From a virus, in the IMG/VR virus record IMGVR_UViG_3300037070_004226, positions 1 through 60,440 of that record: 60,440 bases of DNA; one strand, written 5' to 3'. This document shows positions 16,101-25,785 of this stretch, piece by piece (within the stretch, counting starts at the first letter, position 1; every line of letters starts with the position of its first letter). The translations under genes were made by a program, and so were the position numbers. The notes beneath the pieces are model-generated. The model did no database searches, was not told the origin of the DNA, and saw nothing but the letters and a program-made list of their open reading frames with translations.

Positions 16101-18097
16101 TATGGTGCGGTCCATCCGGTTCCCGCGTCCCCCAAAGAAAACGCGAGCTTGGAGATTTCAACGAGGTCAGGCCCTTCGTCCACGCGGTCCTGAATGACGC
16201 GGAACATGCCCACGAGGAACTGGTTCCGGCTATCGACCTGGTACTTCATCAGGTCCAGTTCCGCCTGTGACGTGCTCTGCTTCATCTGAAGCCGGCGGGC
16301 GGCAATTTCCATCATCTGCACGTTCAGCTTGACCCGCAGATCCTGGAGGTACTGGCCTTTCTGAAGGCTCATGGCCGAATACTTCTGCCGGCCATCGAGC
16401 GTTTCGGCCACGGCGGCGTTCAGTTGGGCCAGGAGCTTGTCTCTCTGGGAAGCCTCGTTCCGATGAACGTCCTGCTTGGCGGCGTGGGTTTGAACTGTCG
16501 CCTCGATTTGTTGACGGAGAATCGCTAGCAGCTCAGTGTAGGTCTGACCCTCGTTCTGAAGCTCGACACGGCTGAGGGCGTCCCGCAGTGCCTGAATCCG
16601 GTCGAGCGAGTCCATCGTCCTCTGTCTGACCGCCTGTAACCGTGATTCGAGGTTGCTGGCGACTTCGACCTGGAAGCGGGTGAAGGCGTCCTTCAGCCCG
16701 TAGAGCGTGGTCTGAGCGGAAAGGGTCCGGTCCCTCACGCCTTGCAGTTGCCCGAATAGCGTGTGAGCCGACTGGGCTTCGTAGCGAAGCACGTCCTGCT
16801 GGATTCCGTACAGGCGGTCTCGCCCGTCCAGGCTCCGAGCCCGCATCTTGTCCTGTTCCCCGAACAGCGTGTGCTCGTTCGCCAGCTTCTCCCGCATCAG
16901 CCGGTCGTTTAGTTCACCGATGGCCTGGGTCCGTTCCCTCAGAACCGCTTCCTGCTTATCGACCAGGATGGGCGACGAATAGAACCCCTGATTCACCAGC
17001 GCCTGAGAGACTTCGCCCAGCCGGGCGTCGAACACTTCGTTGATTCGTGCCAGGTCCGTGACCCCCAGGTCAACCAACAAGGCGCGAGCAGTGGCGGCGT
17101 GGGTCGTGAAGTCAGTGGTCAGGAGCGCCAGAATCGTTTCGTAGCTCGAAGAATGGTTGTCGAAGGCGGTATCCAGGGAGGTGAGGGAAGCCGTGATCGA
17201 ACTGTTCAGGGCGGTGTAGTCCGACAGAATCGTGGTCAGCAGCGATTCGACGGTGGCACCATGAGCCGTCAGAACCGCCTGGGCGCTGGTGGTGAGGGCG
17301 GTGAGTGCTGCGCCGTGGGTCGTGTAATCCGCCAGGAGCGTGTCGATGTTGGCGAGTTGGCTGGTAATGTGACTGGCCAGGTCGGCCCCCATGTCAGCCA
17401 GGATGTCGTCCAGTGCCCCGGTGTGGGTTGTATACTCCGCGTCGAGTTCGTCCAACTTCGATTCGTAATCGGAGAGGTAGGTGGTGAGTGCATCGCTCTG
17501 CCGCGTGAGCAGGGTTGCAATGACTCCCGAATGGCTCTGGTAGTTGGCTTCGATCTCATCGAGCTTGACGACGTAAACCGCCAGTTGCGTTGCCACCCGG
17601 TCTGATTCCGCCAGGGACTCGCTGCGGGCCAGGTCGACTTGCGTCGAGATGGCTGCCACGTTGTCCTCGAACGCCGCCATGTAGACCACCACGTCTGCGT
17701 CCGACTTGGCGGTCATTTCCGTGTAATGCTGCTGGGACTGCGCGAAGGCGTGGTTCCAGACGGTGATGATGTCCTTGTACCGCAGGTAGTTGAACGTGTT
17801 GGCGGCGTTGTGGGCCACGATCAGCGAGAACATCAGTTCTTGCAGAATCTGCCAGTTGTTCATCGACTGCTTCGACATGTCGTAGGACTTCGTCGGCGGG
17901 GACGTGCTGGCGTCCTCCGTCACGTTCGTCACTACCCAGCCCTGCGCCGTCAGCCAGCCCATCATCTCCCGATCGACATTCGTGACGTTGGAAGCCGTAA
18001 ACCAGAGAGGGGTGTAAGGCGTCGTCGCCATGAGCGGCGGGACGTTGTGCGTCATCAGGCCGCCGGGGTCCATCTGCGGAAGATTCGGTGTCGCCAT
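16100..18097 (-). CDS. Long helical repeat protein, probable tail component
   Basis: A 665-residue protein with a globular N-terminal 100 residues and a predominantly helical body. Residues about 190-360 contain repeats built on a YxxHxxALxxLL pattern (YQSHSGVIATLL, YTTHTGALDDIL, YTTHGAALTALT), and residues 385-640 form a heptad-rich coiled coil. It follows the tandem-repeat fibre gene and is coupled to the next gene by TAATG. A structural role in the tail or as an elongated connector is likely from context; no enzymatic motif is seen. Confidence 0.6.
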   Translation of the reverse strand: MATPNLPQMDPGGLMTHNVPPLMATTPYTPLWFTASNVTNVDREMMGWLTAQGWVVTNVTEDASTSPPTKSYDMSKQSMNNWQILQELMFSLIVAHNAANTFNYLRYKDIITVWNHAFAQSQQHYTEMTAKSDADVVVYMAAFEDNVAAISTQVDLARSESLAESDRVATQLAVYVVKLDEIEANYQSHSGVIATLLTRQSDALTTYLSDYESKLDELDAEYTTHTGALDDILADMGADLASHITSQLANIDTLLADYTTHGAALTALTTSAQAVLTAHGATVESLLTTILSDYTALNSSITASLTSLDTAFDNHSSSYETILALLTTDFTTHAATARALLVDLGVTDLARINEVFDARLGEVSQALVNQGFYSSPILVDKQEAVLRERTQAIGELNDRLMREKLANEHTLFGEQDKMRARSLDGRDRLYGIQQDVLRYEAQSAHTLFGQLQGVRDRTLSAQTTLYGLKDAFTRFQVEVASNLESRLQAVRQRTMDSLDRIQALRDALSRVELQNEGQTYTELLAILRQQIEATVQTHAAKQDVHRNEASQRDKLLAQLNAAVAETLDGRQKYSAMSLQKGQYLQDLRVKLNVQMMEIAARRLQMKQSTSQAELDLMKYQVDSRNQFLVGMFRVIQDRVDEGPDLVEISKLAFSLGDAGTGWTAP

Positions 18098-18118
18098 CGA
18101 AGTAGCTCCTGTTTCCTG

Positions 18119-20404
18119 CTACGCAAACACAAAGACCAGGGACACGCTCACGTTCGCGGCGTTGCCGTTCGTTCCCGCAGCCGTGACCCGCAGCTCCAAA
18201 GCATCGTTCCAAGCCACGGCATAATTCGCGGTAGAGATGGCCACTGCCGAGCCGTCAACCCACGTCCCGGCCGTCGAAAGCTGAAGCCCCGCGTTGCTGT
18301 CCTGAGTCGAAACCAGATTCCCGGCGATCTTCGCGTTCAGCTTCGGCTGCGCGGCCCCGGTGTCGGCGGTCTTGTGGGTTGCGGAGATCGCCACGAGGTA
18401 AGCCCGCGACTTCCGCCAGCGGACATACCTGTTCGACGTGCCTGCCAGGATGTCCTCCACGTTGTCGGCGTAGGCTCCGGACACTGACAGGAGCATGGTC
18501 GCGACCTGCGCGGGAGTCCCGATTTCGAGGTTGGTCAGGGCTACCCCCGTGTTCAGAGTGGCCCCGGCAATCGTCATCAGGGAATTGGAAGCGACCGCCG
18601 TAATCACCCCGTAGTAGGTGGTTCCGCCGTAGGTGTAACGAACCGCCTTTCCCACGGCGATGTCGCTCGTATCGGAGAACGTCACCGTGGAGGTGCTGGC
18701 GGGAGTGGCAGTGTACTTCGTGGCGGAAACGGTCGTCCATTGCGGGTCTAAGCCAGCGCCCTGGACGTAATCGGCCAGTTCTTCCAGGGAGGTCATCGCC
18801 GGAACACCGCTCTGCGAGACGATGATCTTATCGGTGTCCTGAAGCGTTCCTTGGGCGAGGGTTTCGGTATAGGTGCCGATTCCCCCCAGAACGACCGTTC
18901 CAACCGCTGTCACTGTGGCCTGCTTCGCGGTCCCCGACTGGCAGATCAGCATATTATCCGTACCGACGACCGTGGCGGACGCCAGACCGGAGATGTCGAG
19001 CACGCTCGCCTGTAACCCGATCAAGAGGAACGTCTGCAACTGACTGACCGTAGCTTCGTTTTTGGTTCCGGCCTTGTCGATGAGGAACGTATCCGTTCCG
19101 ACGACTGAGGCGGGGGCGCTCGCCGCCCACTGCGTTGTGGTGACGTAAGTGGCAATCTCGGCCCCCGTGGCATACTTCGCCACTCCGGAAACCAGGATGT
19201 AGAACTTATCCGTGGCCAGCAGGGTCCCCGTGTCCGAGAGGCCGCCGACGTAGGTGGCGAAGTCAGTGTTCAGCTTCGTTTCGAGAGCGGTCAGCGTCGT
19301 CTTCTTCGCCACGCCGGATTGGTTCACCAGGAACTCATCCGTCGCTCCGAGGGTCGCGGTGCTCAGGCCGGAGATGTTCAGAACGGTTGCCTGGATGCCG
19401 ACCAGCACGAACGTCGACAGCGCGTCGACGGTGACGGTCTTGCTGACGTTGCTTCGGCCGATGATTAACTCATCGCCAGTGACAATCGCCCCACCCGCTG
19501 TTTGACTCCACGCCTGGGTCAGAACGTAGTCCACCACGTCGGAAATATCCATCGTCTTGGCGACGGAACTGCGGAAGACCGTGAACTTATCGCTGGCCGC
19601 GGCGGGGGCGACTGCGGCGCTCGCCCCCAGGGTTGTGAGCACATAGTCCGACATCGTGTCCACGGTGAGCGTCTTCAGCGCCCCTGAACGCTGCGCCGGT
19701 AGAACATCCGTCGAGAGGGCGGGATCGACGAGTGCCCCGTCCCACGCCATGTCGATGATGTCAAAACCCACCCCACTGGCGAAATAGTCCGCCATGTTCT
19801 CCGCGGTGACGTACTTCGGAGTCCCGCCCTGAAGCGAGTAGAACAGGTCCCCGTCAACGACCGTCGTGTTCTCGGTGAGGGCCGCGACGTAGACGGCGAA
19901 GTCTGTCCAGAGCTTTGTTTCCAGGTTCCCGAGAGTAACCTTCTTGGGGGTCGTAGTTTGGCACACCACGAACAGGTCGCTCGCCCCGAGAGTGGCCGCG
20001 GTGAGTCCGGAGATGTCCAGGACCGACGCCTGCATCCCATCCCACATGTACGTTTTGAGGTTGTTCACCGTGATCGTCTTCGCAACACCCGATCGCTCGA
20101 TGACCACCAAGTCCCCGGAAACGATGGAGGTCACGACGGTCGAATCGAAAGCCCTGGTGAGCGCGTAGTCCGAAACGGCGTCCAGCGTGAAAGTCTTGAT
20201 CGTTCCGGCTCGGTCCCCATGGAGAATGTCCCCGCTTGTGGGTGTGGCAACAGAACCAGCCACTTGCGCCGCGTTCATGTACGTCAGAAGCAAGGCGGGG
20301 GTGACGTAGTAGGGCAGCGTATCGACGAGGGGGATTTTCTCAGAACCGCCGATGGTGTCCACCGAGAGTGAACCGACAAATTCGCTGTATTTTACGTTTG
20401 CCAT
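18119..20404 (-). CDS. Tandem-repeat tail fibre protein
   Basis: A 761-residue protein containing about 13 copies of a 23-residue core (pattern [TSG]DxFxVxxSGxAKxxTxxxLxxY) spaced 36-50 residues apart, for example TDEFLVNQSGVAKKTTLTAL and SDKFTVFRSSVAKTMDISDV. A longer insert (VLDISGLTAATLGASD) recurs every third or fourth unit, a higher-order period. The last 170 residues form a separate beta-type head domain. Repeats of this kind build trimeric fibre shafts in tailed phages. It lies between the nozzle-like protein and the coiled-coil tail protein. Confidence 0.7.
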   Translation of the reverse strand: MANVKYSEFVGSLSVDTIGGSEKIPLVDTLPYYVTPALLLTYMNAAQVAGSVATPTSGDILHGDRAGTIKTFTLDAVSDYALTRAFDSTVVTSIVSGDLVVIERSGVAKTITVNNLKTYMWDGMQASVLDISGLTAATLGASDLFVVCQTTTPKKVTLGNLETKLWTDFAVYVAALTENTTVVDGDLFYSLQGGTPKYVTAENMADYFASGVGFDIIDMAWDGALVDPALSTDVLPAQRSGALKTLTVDTMSDYVLTTLGASAAVAPAAASDKFTVFRSSVAKTMDISDVVDYVLTQAWSQTAGGAIVTGDELIIGRSNVSKTVTVDALSTFVLVGIQATVLNISGLSTATLGATDEFLVNQSGVAKKTTLTALETKLNTDFATYVGGLSDTGTLLATDKFYILVSGVAKYATGAEIATYVTTTQWAASAPASVVGTDTFLIDKAGTKNEATVSQLQTFLLIGLQASVLDISGLASATVVGTDNMLICQSGTAKQATVTAVGTVVLGGIGTYTETLAQGTLQDTDKIIVSQSGVPAMTSLEELADYVQGAGLDPQWTTVSATKYTATPASTSTVTFSDTSDIAVGKAVRYTYGGTTYYGVITAVASNSLMTIAGATLNTGVALTNLEIGTPAQVATMLLSVSGAYADNVEDILAGTSNRYVRWRKSRAYLVAISATHKTADTGAAQPKLNAKIAGNLVSTQDSNAGLQLSTAGTWVDGSAVAISTANYAVAWNDALELRVTAAGTNGNAANVSVSLVFVFA

Positions 20405-20413
20405 TGTTTCACC

Positions 20414-22765
20414 CTACGTTGCGGACGGAGACGAGGACGGAGTGTTTGAAACGGACGAGGAGCGGCTGCTCGATGGCGTATTCGACACGGACGAGGACGG
20501 AGTGTTTGACACCGACGAGGACGGCGAGGGGCTGCTTGAGGGTGTGTTCGACGTGGACCCAGAAGCGGTGCTCGACGGCGAAGCCGAGGTACTCGTGCTT
20601 GGCGTGTTCGACACCGACGCCGAGGGGGAATGCGATTGACTGCTCGAAGGGCTGCTTGACGCTGACGACGACGGCGAAGGACTGCTGGAAGGAGACACAG
20701 AAGGAGAAGTCGAGGGACTGGCCGAAGCCGACGCGGATGGCGAGGACGAAACGCTTCTGGACGGGCTGGCAGACCGCGAGGACGACGGCGACGGGCTGCT
20801 CGACGTGGACGCCGAAGGTGACGCCGAGGGGGTGTTCGACACGCTGGCGGAAGGCGAACTCGACACAGAAGCCGAAGCAGTGCTCGATGGCGACGAAGAA
20901 ACGGACGCGGAGGGCGATGTGGATGTCGAAGCGGAGCGGCTGGAGGAAGGCGTATTCGAGACTGATGCGGACGGCGACGTGGACGGCGAACTTGATGTCG
21001 AGGCCGAGGGCGAAGTCGAGGGGGAAGCCGAAGCGGATGCGGACGGCGTGCTGGAGACCGACGCGGATCGGGACGACGACGGAGAATGAGAGACCGAGGC
21101 AGAGGGAGACGTGGAGGGAGACCCCGAAGGGCTGCTCGAACAGGAAACCACGCCAGGATCAACGATGTTGGCCGTGCTTCCCCGCCACTGACCCGAGGTT
21201 TCTGTATTTACAGTAAGTCCCTCGAACGCCCATCTCTCACACGACTGAAGCCACAAGACCGCCCAGACCGACCGGACGCGGGGGTAGCACATAATCGCCC
21301 GTCCGCTGATCCAGTTCCCGGAGCCTTTGACGTAGGTTGAATAACTCGTTCCGGCCTGGTACGCCTCGATCGCTAGCTTCACGTTGTCCGCCGCTTCTTC
21401 CGCAGTGTCCCCAGTGATGATCCGCCAGTTCACTCTCCCGCCGCCGGCCGCGAGCTGCGCGTGCATGTTCAGCATCCGCCCGAAGTACCCAGGGCGGCCG
21501 AGCCGGAAGGGGCCGATGGCGACGTGCGACGAAATCTCGTTCCCATCGTCGTCAGCCCCGCCGACCTTGCGGATGTACCCGTCACTGCCGGCCAATAAGA
21601 GCATTCCACGGTAATTACAGACCGCCAGCGGGGAGAGGCTGTCCCGATAGAACCTCATCGGCCAGAACGCCTTGGACACCGTTTCGTACAGCCAGTGGGT
21701 GTCAGAACCCGCAGCGGTTCGGAGGTAGATATGGAACGCCCTGCGCTCCTGGTCCCACCCGAGGGAGACCGTTGTGTCCGTGATGTGGATGTCCCTGAGC
21801 TCATCCGGCACGACGTCCGGAGTGAGGGCCGTCAGGTTGGAACCATCGGCGTTCACGGAATAGAGCCCGTCTTCCGAGAGGAACACGATCGACGTGTCCG
21901 TCTTCACCCAGGCTTTCGCGCCAACGATGCCGACCTCTTCGGAGACCCTTTGCAGAGATCCGCCCGCGGTGGGGTCGCCATTCACCACCCAGATTCCCCT
22001 GGACGTGAAGCAGAGCAGGTATTTATCCAGGCAGGGGACGATGGCCAGAGGCCGGGCACCGACATCCGCAGCGAGTGACAACTGGAACGCCAGCGCCCGG
22101 CCCGAGTCATTGAAGTGCGCCCCGTAATCGAAGTCGCCGTACACCCCCTGCCGAGACATGTAGATCGCGTTGTCCTGCCCGGCCATGCACAGCCGGTCGC
22201 GGTAGACCGCCCCGAACGTGCAATTCGTCGGAATCGTGCTGCCGGCGACGGCGACGAGGTTGTCGACCTGCCGCGTCTTGGGGTCCATCTGCACGACGCC
22301 GCTGGTGGTGACGGCGAACACCTTCTGCTTCCCAGCCACCAGGAAACCGCTGGCGGGAGCCGTTCCCTCGCTGACGATGATGGGGTTCTCGTTCTCATCG
22401 GTGATGATGTCGCCCGCTTCGTTCGTCAGGTAAGCCACCGTCGTCGTCAGAACGCCGTTGTCAATCGTGGCAATCGAGGAATCGACCAGCACGAACAGGA
22501 CTTCGCTCGCCCCGCCGGCCGCCGAGGAGACGTTCACCGCGATCATGTCGTCGATCGTGGTTCCGAGGGAAGCCGAGTGGTATTTCGTCAGTCCGTTCCG
22601 ACTTCCCCCACGGAGTCGGCGGTCCAATGGGTCTTCAATGCGGACGTTTACCGACCAGGGACTCGGGAAGGCCACGCGGGAATCCGGGCTGGAACGCACC
22701 GCTTCCCGGCGGACAACGCCCCGCATCGGCCATCGAAGATCAAGAGTCTTTTTCGGCATCGCCAT
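20414..22765 (-). CDS. Tail nozzle/stabilisation-type protein with mucin-like Ser/Pro tail
   Basis: The start MAMPKKTLDLRWPMRGVVRR is at 22765; upstream residues are the overlapping glycosyltransferase. The first 540 residues are rich in beta-propeller-like blades (KVFAVTTSGVVQMDPKTRQ, RDRLCMAGQDNAIYMSRQG, WVVNGDPTAGGSLQRVSEE) as in podovirus tail stabilisation or nozzle proteins. The last 240 residues are almost only Ser, Pro, Ala, Thr and Val (SVSNTPSSSRSASTSTSPSA and similar), a mucin-like extension. Glycosyltransferase genes lie immediately upstream, so the extension may be glycosylated (inference). Long open frames on the opposite strand here are by-products of the repeat. Confidence 0.75.
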   Translation of the reverse strand: MAMPKKTLDLRWPMRGVVRREAVRSSPDSRVAFPSPWSVNVRIEDPLDRRLRGGSRNGLTKYHSASLGTTIDDMIAVNVSSAAGGASEVLFVLVDSSIATIDNGVLTTTVAYLTNEAGDIITDENENPIIVSEGTAPASGFLVAGKQKVFAVTTSGVVQMDPKTRQVDNLVAVAGSTIPTNCTFGAVYRDRLCMAGQDNAIYMSRQGVYGDFDYGAHFNDSGRALAFQLSLAADVGARPLAIVPCLDKYLLCFTSRGIWVVNGDPTAGGSLQRVSEEVGIVGAKAWVKTDTSIVFLSEDGLYSVNADGSNLTALTPDVVPDELRDIHITDTTVSLGWDQERRAFHIYLRTAAGSDTHWLYETVSKAFWPMRFYRDSLSPLAVCNYRGMLLLAGSDGYIRKVGGADDDGNEISSHVAIGPFRLGRPGYFGRMLNMHAQLAAGGGRVNWRIITGDTAEEAADNVKLAIEAYQAGTSYSTYVKGSGNWISGRAIMCYPRVRSVWAVLWLQSCERWAFEGLTVNTETSGQWRGSTANIVDPGVVSCSSSPSGSPSTSPSASVSHSPSSSRSASVSSTPSASASASPSTSPSASTSSSPSTSPSASVSNTPSSSRSASTSTSPSASVSSSPSSTASASVSSSPSASVSNTPSASPSASTSSSPSPSSSRSASPSRSVSSSPSASASASPSTSPSVSPSSSPSPSSSASSSPSSSQSHSPSASVSNTPSTSTSASPSSTASGSTSNTPSSSPSPSSSVSNTPSSSVSNTPSSSRSSSVSNTPSSSPSAT

Positions 22766-23702
22766 CGTGCCACGAAGGAATCGGCTTGAAATGCTCAACA
22801 AGCCATGATAACGGACGGACGGCCAGTGGCCACGCATCTTTTAGCCACAAATCCCTGGAATGGTCCCGAGCCTTGTCGATGTCCCTTTGCGAGATTTCGT
22901 AGGGCCAGGACGATTCTCCGTTCTGTCCGAAGTTCCCCGTGCGGAAGAGATGCGAGATCCAGGTGTCGAGATTCGTCACCATCCGGCCCCCGGAGAGCCA
23001 GGCTTTGCAGGCGAGCTCGGTCCCGTACTGGCCCCAGCTTCCGTGAGATTCATCCATCCCCCCGAGCTTCTTGAACCGCTTCCGGTCCATCAGGAAGGCG
23101 CAGCCGATACAGCTCATCGTCTCGACGATGCCCGAGGGGGCCTGCCGCTTGTACTCCGGGGAGTGAACGTAGTGACGCCAGTATTGGAAGTGAAGCGTTC
23201 GGTCGAACATCCACGAGGTCGTAGGGGCGTACTCGACTCTGGGCTGCCAGACCATGACCTTACTGAAGTCCGTTCCCTTGCACTCCTTGCACTCGACCGG
23301 CTTCGTCCCCTGGTACTGTCTCTCCCCGCAGCCGTTGCAGTGCCAGTCGAAGACATGGAGCCGGTGCATCGACGGAATCATCGTCATGTCCGGCTCCATC
23401 TTGGCCAGGAGCTTCCGGTCGAAGCCCTCGTCGGTCGAGCAATGGGCGTCGAGTTTCATCACGTACTTCGCCCGGCTGACGTGCGCCCCATAGTTGGTCG
23501 CCGCCCGCTGGCCTACCGCGGTGCCAAAGTGAAGCACCTGAAGCCGCGGGTGATGAACGAGGGGAGGATTCGGCCAGTACGAATCGCAGACCGCAATGAC
23601 CTCGGTCGATTCGTCAGAGTGGGCGAGAACGTCGTCCACGGTATGCCGCATGAATTCTTCGTTGCGGCCGGGAATAATCACGCTGAGGAGTTTAGCCGCC
23701 AC
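22740..23702 (-). CDS. Family 2-type glycosyltransferase with zinc-ribbon insert
   Basis: A 320-residue cytoplasmic GT-A fold enzyme: LSVIIPGRNEEFM at the start, YVMKLDAHCSTDEGF carrying the DxD-like metal/nucleotide-sugar site, and EYKRQAPSGIVETMSCIGC followed by GGMDESHGSWGQYGTELACK as the acceptor region. An inserted CNGC...CKEC pair around residues 123-145 probably binds zinc, unusual for this family. It overlaps the previous glycosyltransferase and the following tail gene, so it is co-expressed with virion proteins. The sugar and acceptor are unknown. Confidence 0.85.
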   Translation of the reverse strand: MAAKLLSVIIPGRNEEFMRHTVDDVLAHSDESTEVIAVCDSYWPNPPLVHHPRLQVLHFGTAVGQRAATNYGAHVSRAKYVMKLDAHCSTDEGFDRKLLAKMEPDMTMIPSMHRLHVFDWHCNGCGERQYQGTKPVECKECKGTDFSKVMVWQPRVEYAPTTSWMFDRTLHFQYWRHYVHSPEYKRQAPSGIVETMSCIGCAFLMDRKRFKKLGGMDESHGSWGQYGTELACKAWLSGGRMVTNLDTWISHLFRTGNFGQNGESSWPYEISQRDIDKARDHSRDLWLKDAWPLAVRPLSWLVEHFKPIPSWHDGDAEKDS

Positions 23703-24441
23703 GATGTCTCGCGCTCTTTCCGGGGTTTTTGTGGAACCAGTTACGCTCCGTCTTCCGGCTCAGGGTATGAAACAGCCCCTGCGGATCGGCGTCCACGTCC
23801 CCGACGTATTTGCCGTTTGGGAAGTGGTATATCTTCGGGCGGTGGGTGCAGACTTGGCTTCCCTCTCCACCACGCTTCAGCTCGTAAGTCCGCCAGGCAC
23901 TGCGGAAGGCCCTGTCCTCACCCTGGGGGTAGGGCTTTTCCACGAGGTCTTCCCGGTATCCGCCCAGTTCCCAGAACACGTCCCTCCGCATGGCGAAGTT
24001 GTTCGGAAGCGGGCCATGAGCCAAGCTCACGTTCTTCGGGAGCCCGTAGGTTTCGAGAACGTCTCGGTCCTGGGTCAGCCGGCCATTTTCATCCAGCACC
24101 CCAAACTCACGGACGAATTGGACTTTGACGCCGGTGAATTCCCTGATGAATTTGATCGCGTACCTGGGGACGATGTGGTCGAGGTCGTACATCATGAGGT
24201 ATTCGCCCTTGGCGATTCTGGCCCCGGCGTTCCGGGCGAGGGCCCACGTCCAGGGGCGCTTGTCGTTCGTCCTGATAATCGTCGCAATGTGGTCAAAGTT
24301 GTTCTCGATGGGCGGGTCGCTCCCGTCATCCACCAGAATCAACTCGGTGTCTCCGGGCAGGCCGATGTTGTAGAAGTGCAGCAGTTGCCGGCGAACCACT
24401 TCATGCGAATTCAAACATGGTATTACGATGCTCAACTTCAC
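23692..24441 (-). CDS. Family 2-type glycosyltransferase
   Basis: A 249-residue GT-A enzyme. I place the start at the GTG 24441, which forms a GTGA overlap with the previous gene and gives the standard N-terminus VKLSIVIPCLNSHEVVRRQL; the longer upstream reading is out of character. Motifs: ELILVDDGSDPP, ALARNAGARIAKGEYLMMYD followed by LDH (DxD-type site), and GGYREDLVEKPYPQGEDRAF near the catalytic base. It overlaps the next glycosyltransferase by 11 bases. The acceptor is unknown; virion proteins are a candidate from context. Confidence 0.85.
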   Translation of the reverse strand: MKLSIVIPCLNSHEVVRRQLLHFYNIGLPGDTELILVDDGSDPPIENNFDHIATIIRTNDKRPWTWALARNAGARIAKGEYLMMYDLDHIVPRYAIKFIREFTGVKVQFVREFGVLDENGRLTQDRDVLETYGLPKNVSLAHGPLPNNFAMRRDVFWELGGYREDLVEKPYPQGEDRAFRSAWRTYELKRGGEGSQVCTHRPKIYHFPNGKYVGDVDADPQGLFHTLSRKTERNWFHKNPGKSARHRGG

Positions 24442-25082
24442 GATCCCAGCCCAGCCCTTTCCGCCCCCCGCATCCAGAACGCGGTCGGCTCCATGTCCCG
24501 CGTCACGTACCACGGGTCAATCCAGTGGGAATGGGTGTAGCCATCGACCGCCTTAATCACTCCGGACATGCCGAACGAGCAGTAGTCGTGAACCAGGACC
24601 AGACCGCCTTCACGGACCTTCGGTGCCCAGCGAATGATTCCTTGAACACAGGCATCGAACGTGTGATCGTCGTCGATGTTCACCGCGTCGAGAGAACCGT
24701 CCTCGAAGTCTTCCACGGCGTCGAGACTGGCCTTCCTGAGAATCGTGAACCCGTACTGTTCCGCGTGCAGCATGGCCGCGACGTAGATTTTGTCCTGACT
24801 CTCCTGCGAAACCCGGTGGTAAGCCCGATAGGGGTCGATGCAGGTGAGGTCCAGTCCGGGAATGTTTTCCTTCCAGAGAATCGCTGATGCCCCGTAGCGC
24901 GTCCCCACTTCAACCATCTTCTTCACGCCCAGGTCACGCATGGTGAGGGCCAGGGACAGTCGGCCTTTGCCATCCCTGCCGGTCCTGTGGAGGGACGTGG
25001 CCAGAATCGGCAGGTTGTCCAGTCCGCCCTGGAACCGGAAATGCTTATTAAGCGCTTTTCGCAAGTCGAGCATCGTCTGCAA
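24438..25082 (-). CDS. Class I SAM-dependent methyltransferase
   Basis: A 214-residue protein with the Rossmann methyltransferase order: MVEVGTRYGASAILWK (motif I), LTCIDPYRAYH (acidic loop), SLDAVNIDDDHTFDACVQG (motif III region) and KVREGGLVLVHDYCSFG (post-III). This resembles the Methyltransf_24 group often found in glycan clusters. It lies between glycosyltransferase genes and overlaps both neighbours, so a likely job is methylating a sugar or glycoprotein. A second ATG three codons in is an alternative start. Confidence 0.8.
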   Translation of the reverse strand: MQTMLDLRKALNKHFRFQGGLDNLPILATSLHRTGRDGKGRLSLALTMRDLGVKKMVEVGTRYGASAILWKENIPGLDLTCIDPYRAYHRVSQESQDKIYVAAMLHAEQYGFTILRKASLDAVEDFEDGSLDAVNIDDDHTFDACVQGIIRWAPKVREGGLVLVHDYCSFGMSGVIKAVDGYTHSHWIDPWYVTRDMEPTAFWMRGAERAGLGS

Positions 25083-25785
25083 TTCCTTCGTTGTAGATAC
25101 GGGTGATTTCCTTAGCCCGACCCCAAATCGGGATGTCGAACGCCTTCAGTTCCCCCGGCTTCCGCGCCAACCCCTTAGTTCCAATGTAGGTGGGGCTGAG
25201 ACCGTCGGGATGGCATAGGTTAACCATGGGCTCGATACAATACCACTCCACCAGCTTGTTTCGGCGGACGCCCAGAATCTTCTCGACCTCGCGCCGTCCG
25301 ATTTCCCCGGTGTAATCCCTGCCCTGGGGCCACTTCTCTTCTCTCTCTTCGAGGGCATCTACGACCAGCTTCCTTGGGCCGATCATCGTGAAATTCCCGT
25401 GCTTCCTGATGGCTGAGTAGTACGGGTTTTCGTCCCATGACATAACCGACCAGCGGGACATATCGTAGGCCACCTCGTCGTCCCGCGGGCGGAAGTCGCT
25501 GAAGTGCCGCTTCGTATAAAGCGTGTCGTCCTCTGCCACGGCCACGTACTTCGTTTCCGCCAGGGCCGCACCCCTGAGAAGCTGGCGGTACACGTTCCAA
25601 GCACGGAATGGCCCGTCTTGAATCAGATAGCCGGTTGCCGGTCGGGTCGGCTCCTCGACCGGCTTCGCGGAAATGACGATCATCGGCCTGCCTTCCGTGG
25701 CACGAAGAAGATGCTCCCAGTGGAATTTCACCCACCGGGAAGGCATCTTGTTGCACGTCAGATACACAACCGTAAGGTCGCTCAT
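25048..25785 (-). CDS. Probable glycosyltransferase
   Basis: A 245-residue protein beginning MSDLTVVYLTCNKMPSRWVK and containing AAALAETKYVAVAEDDTLY-type sequence, where the EDD is at the place of the DxD metal site, then MSRWSVMSWDENPYYSAIRK and WYCIEPMVNLCHPDG. This fits a GT-A-like transferase, less canonical than its two neighbours. It starts with a TAATG overlap on the Ser/Pro-tailed gene and overlaps the methyltransferase by 35 bases, making a four-gene modification cluster. Confidence 0.65.
   Translation of the reverse strand: MSDLTVVYLTCNKMPSRWVKFHWEHLLRATEGRPMIVISAKPVEEPTRPATGYLIQDGPFRAWNVYRQLLRGAALAETKYVAVAEDDTLYTKRHFSDFRPRDDEVAYDMSRWSVMSWDENPYYSAIRKHGNFTMIGPRKLVVDALEEREEKWPQGRDYTGEIGRREVEKILGVRRNKLVEWYCIEPMVNLCHPDGLSPTYIGTKGLARKPGELKAFDIPIWGRAKEITRIYNEGIADDARLAKSA

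Noticed and set aside
20805-21089. Plus-strand frames made of Asp/Glu/Gly/Ala opposite the Ser/Pro tails
   Set aside because: They are the reverse complement of Ser/Pro/Ala codons. The same artefact occurs at 28450-28899 and 29650-30351, always opposite a Ser/Pro gene.
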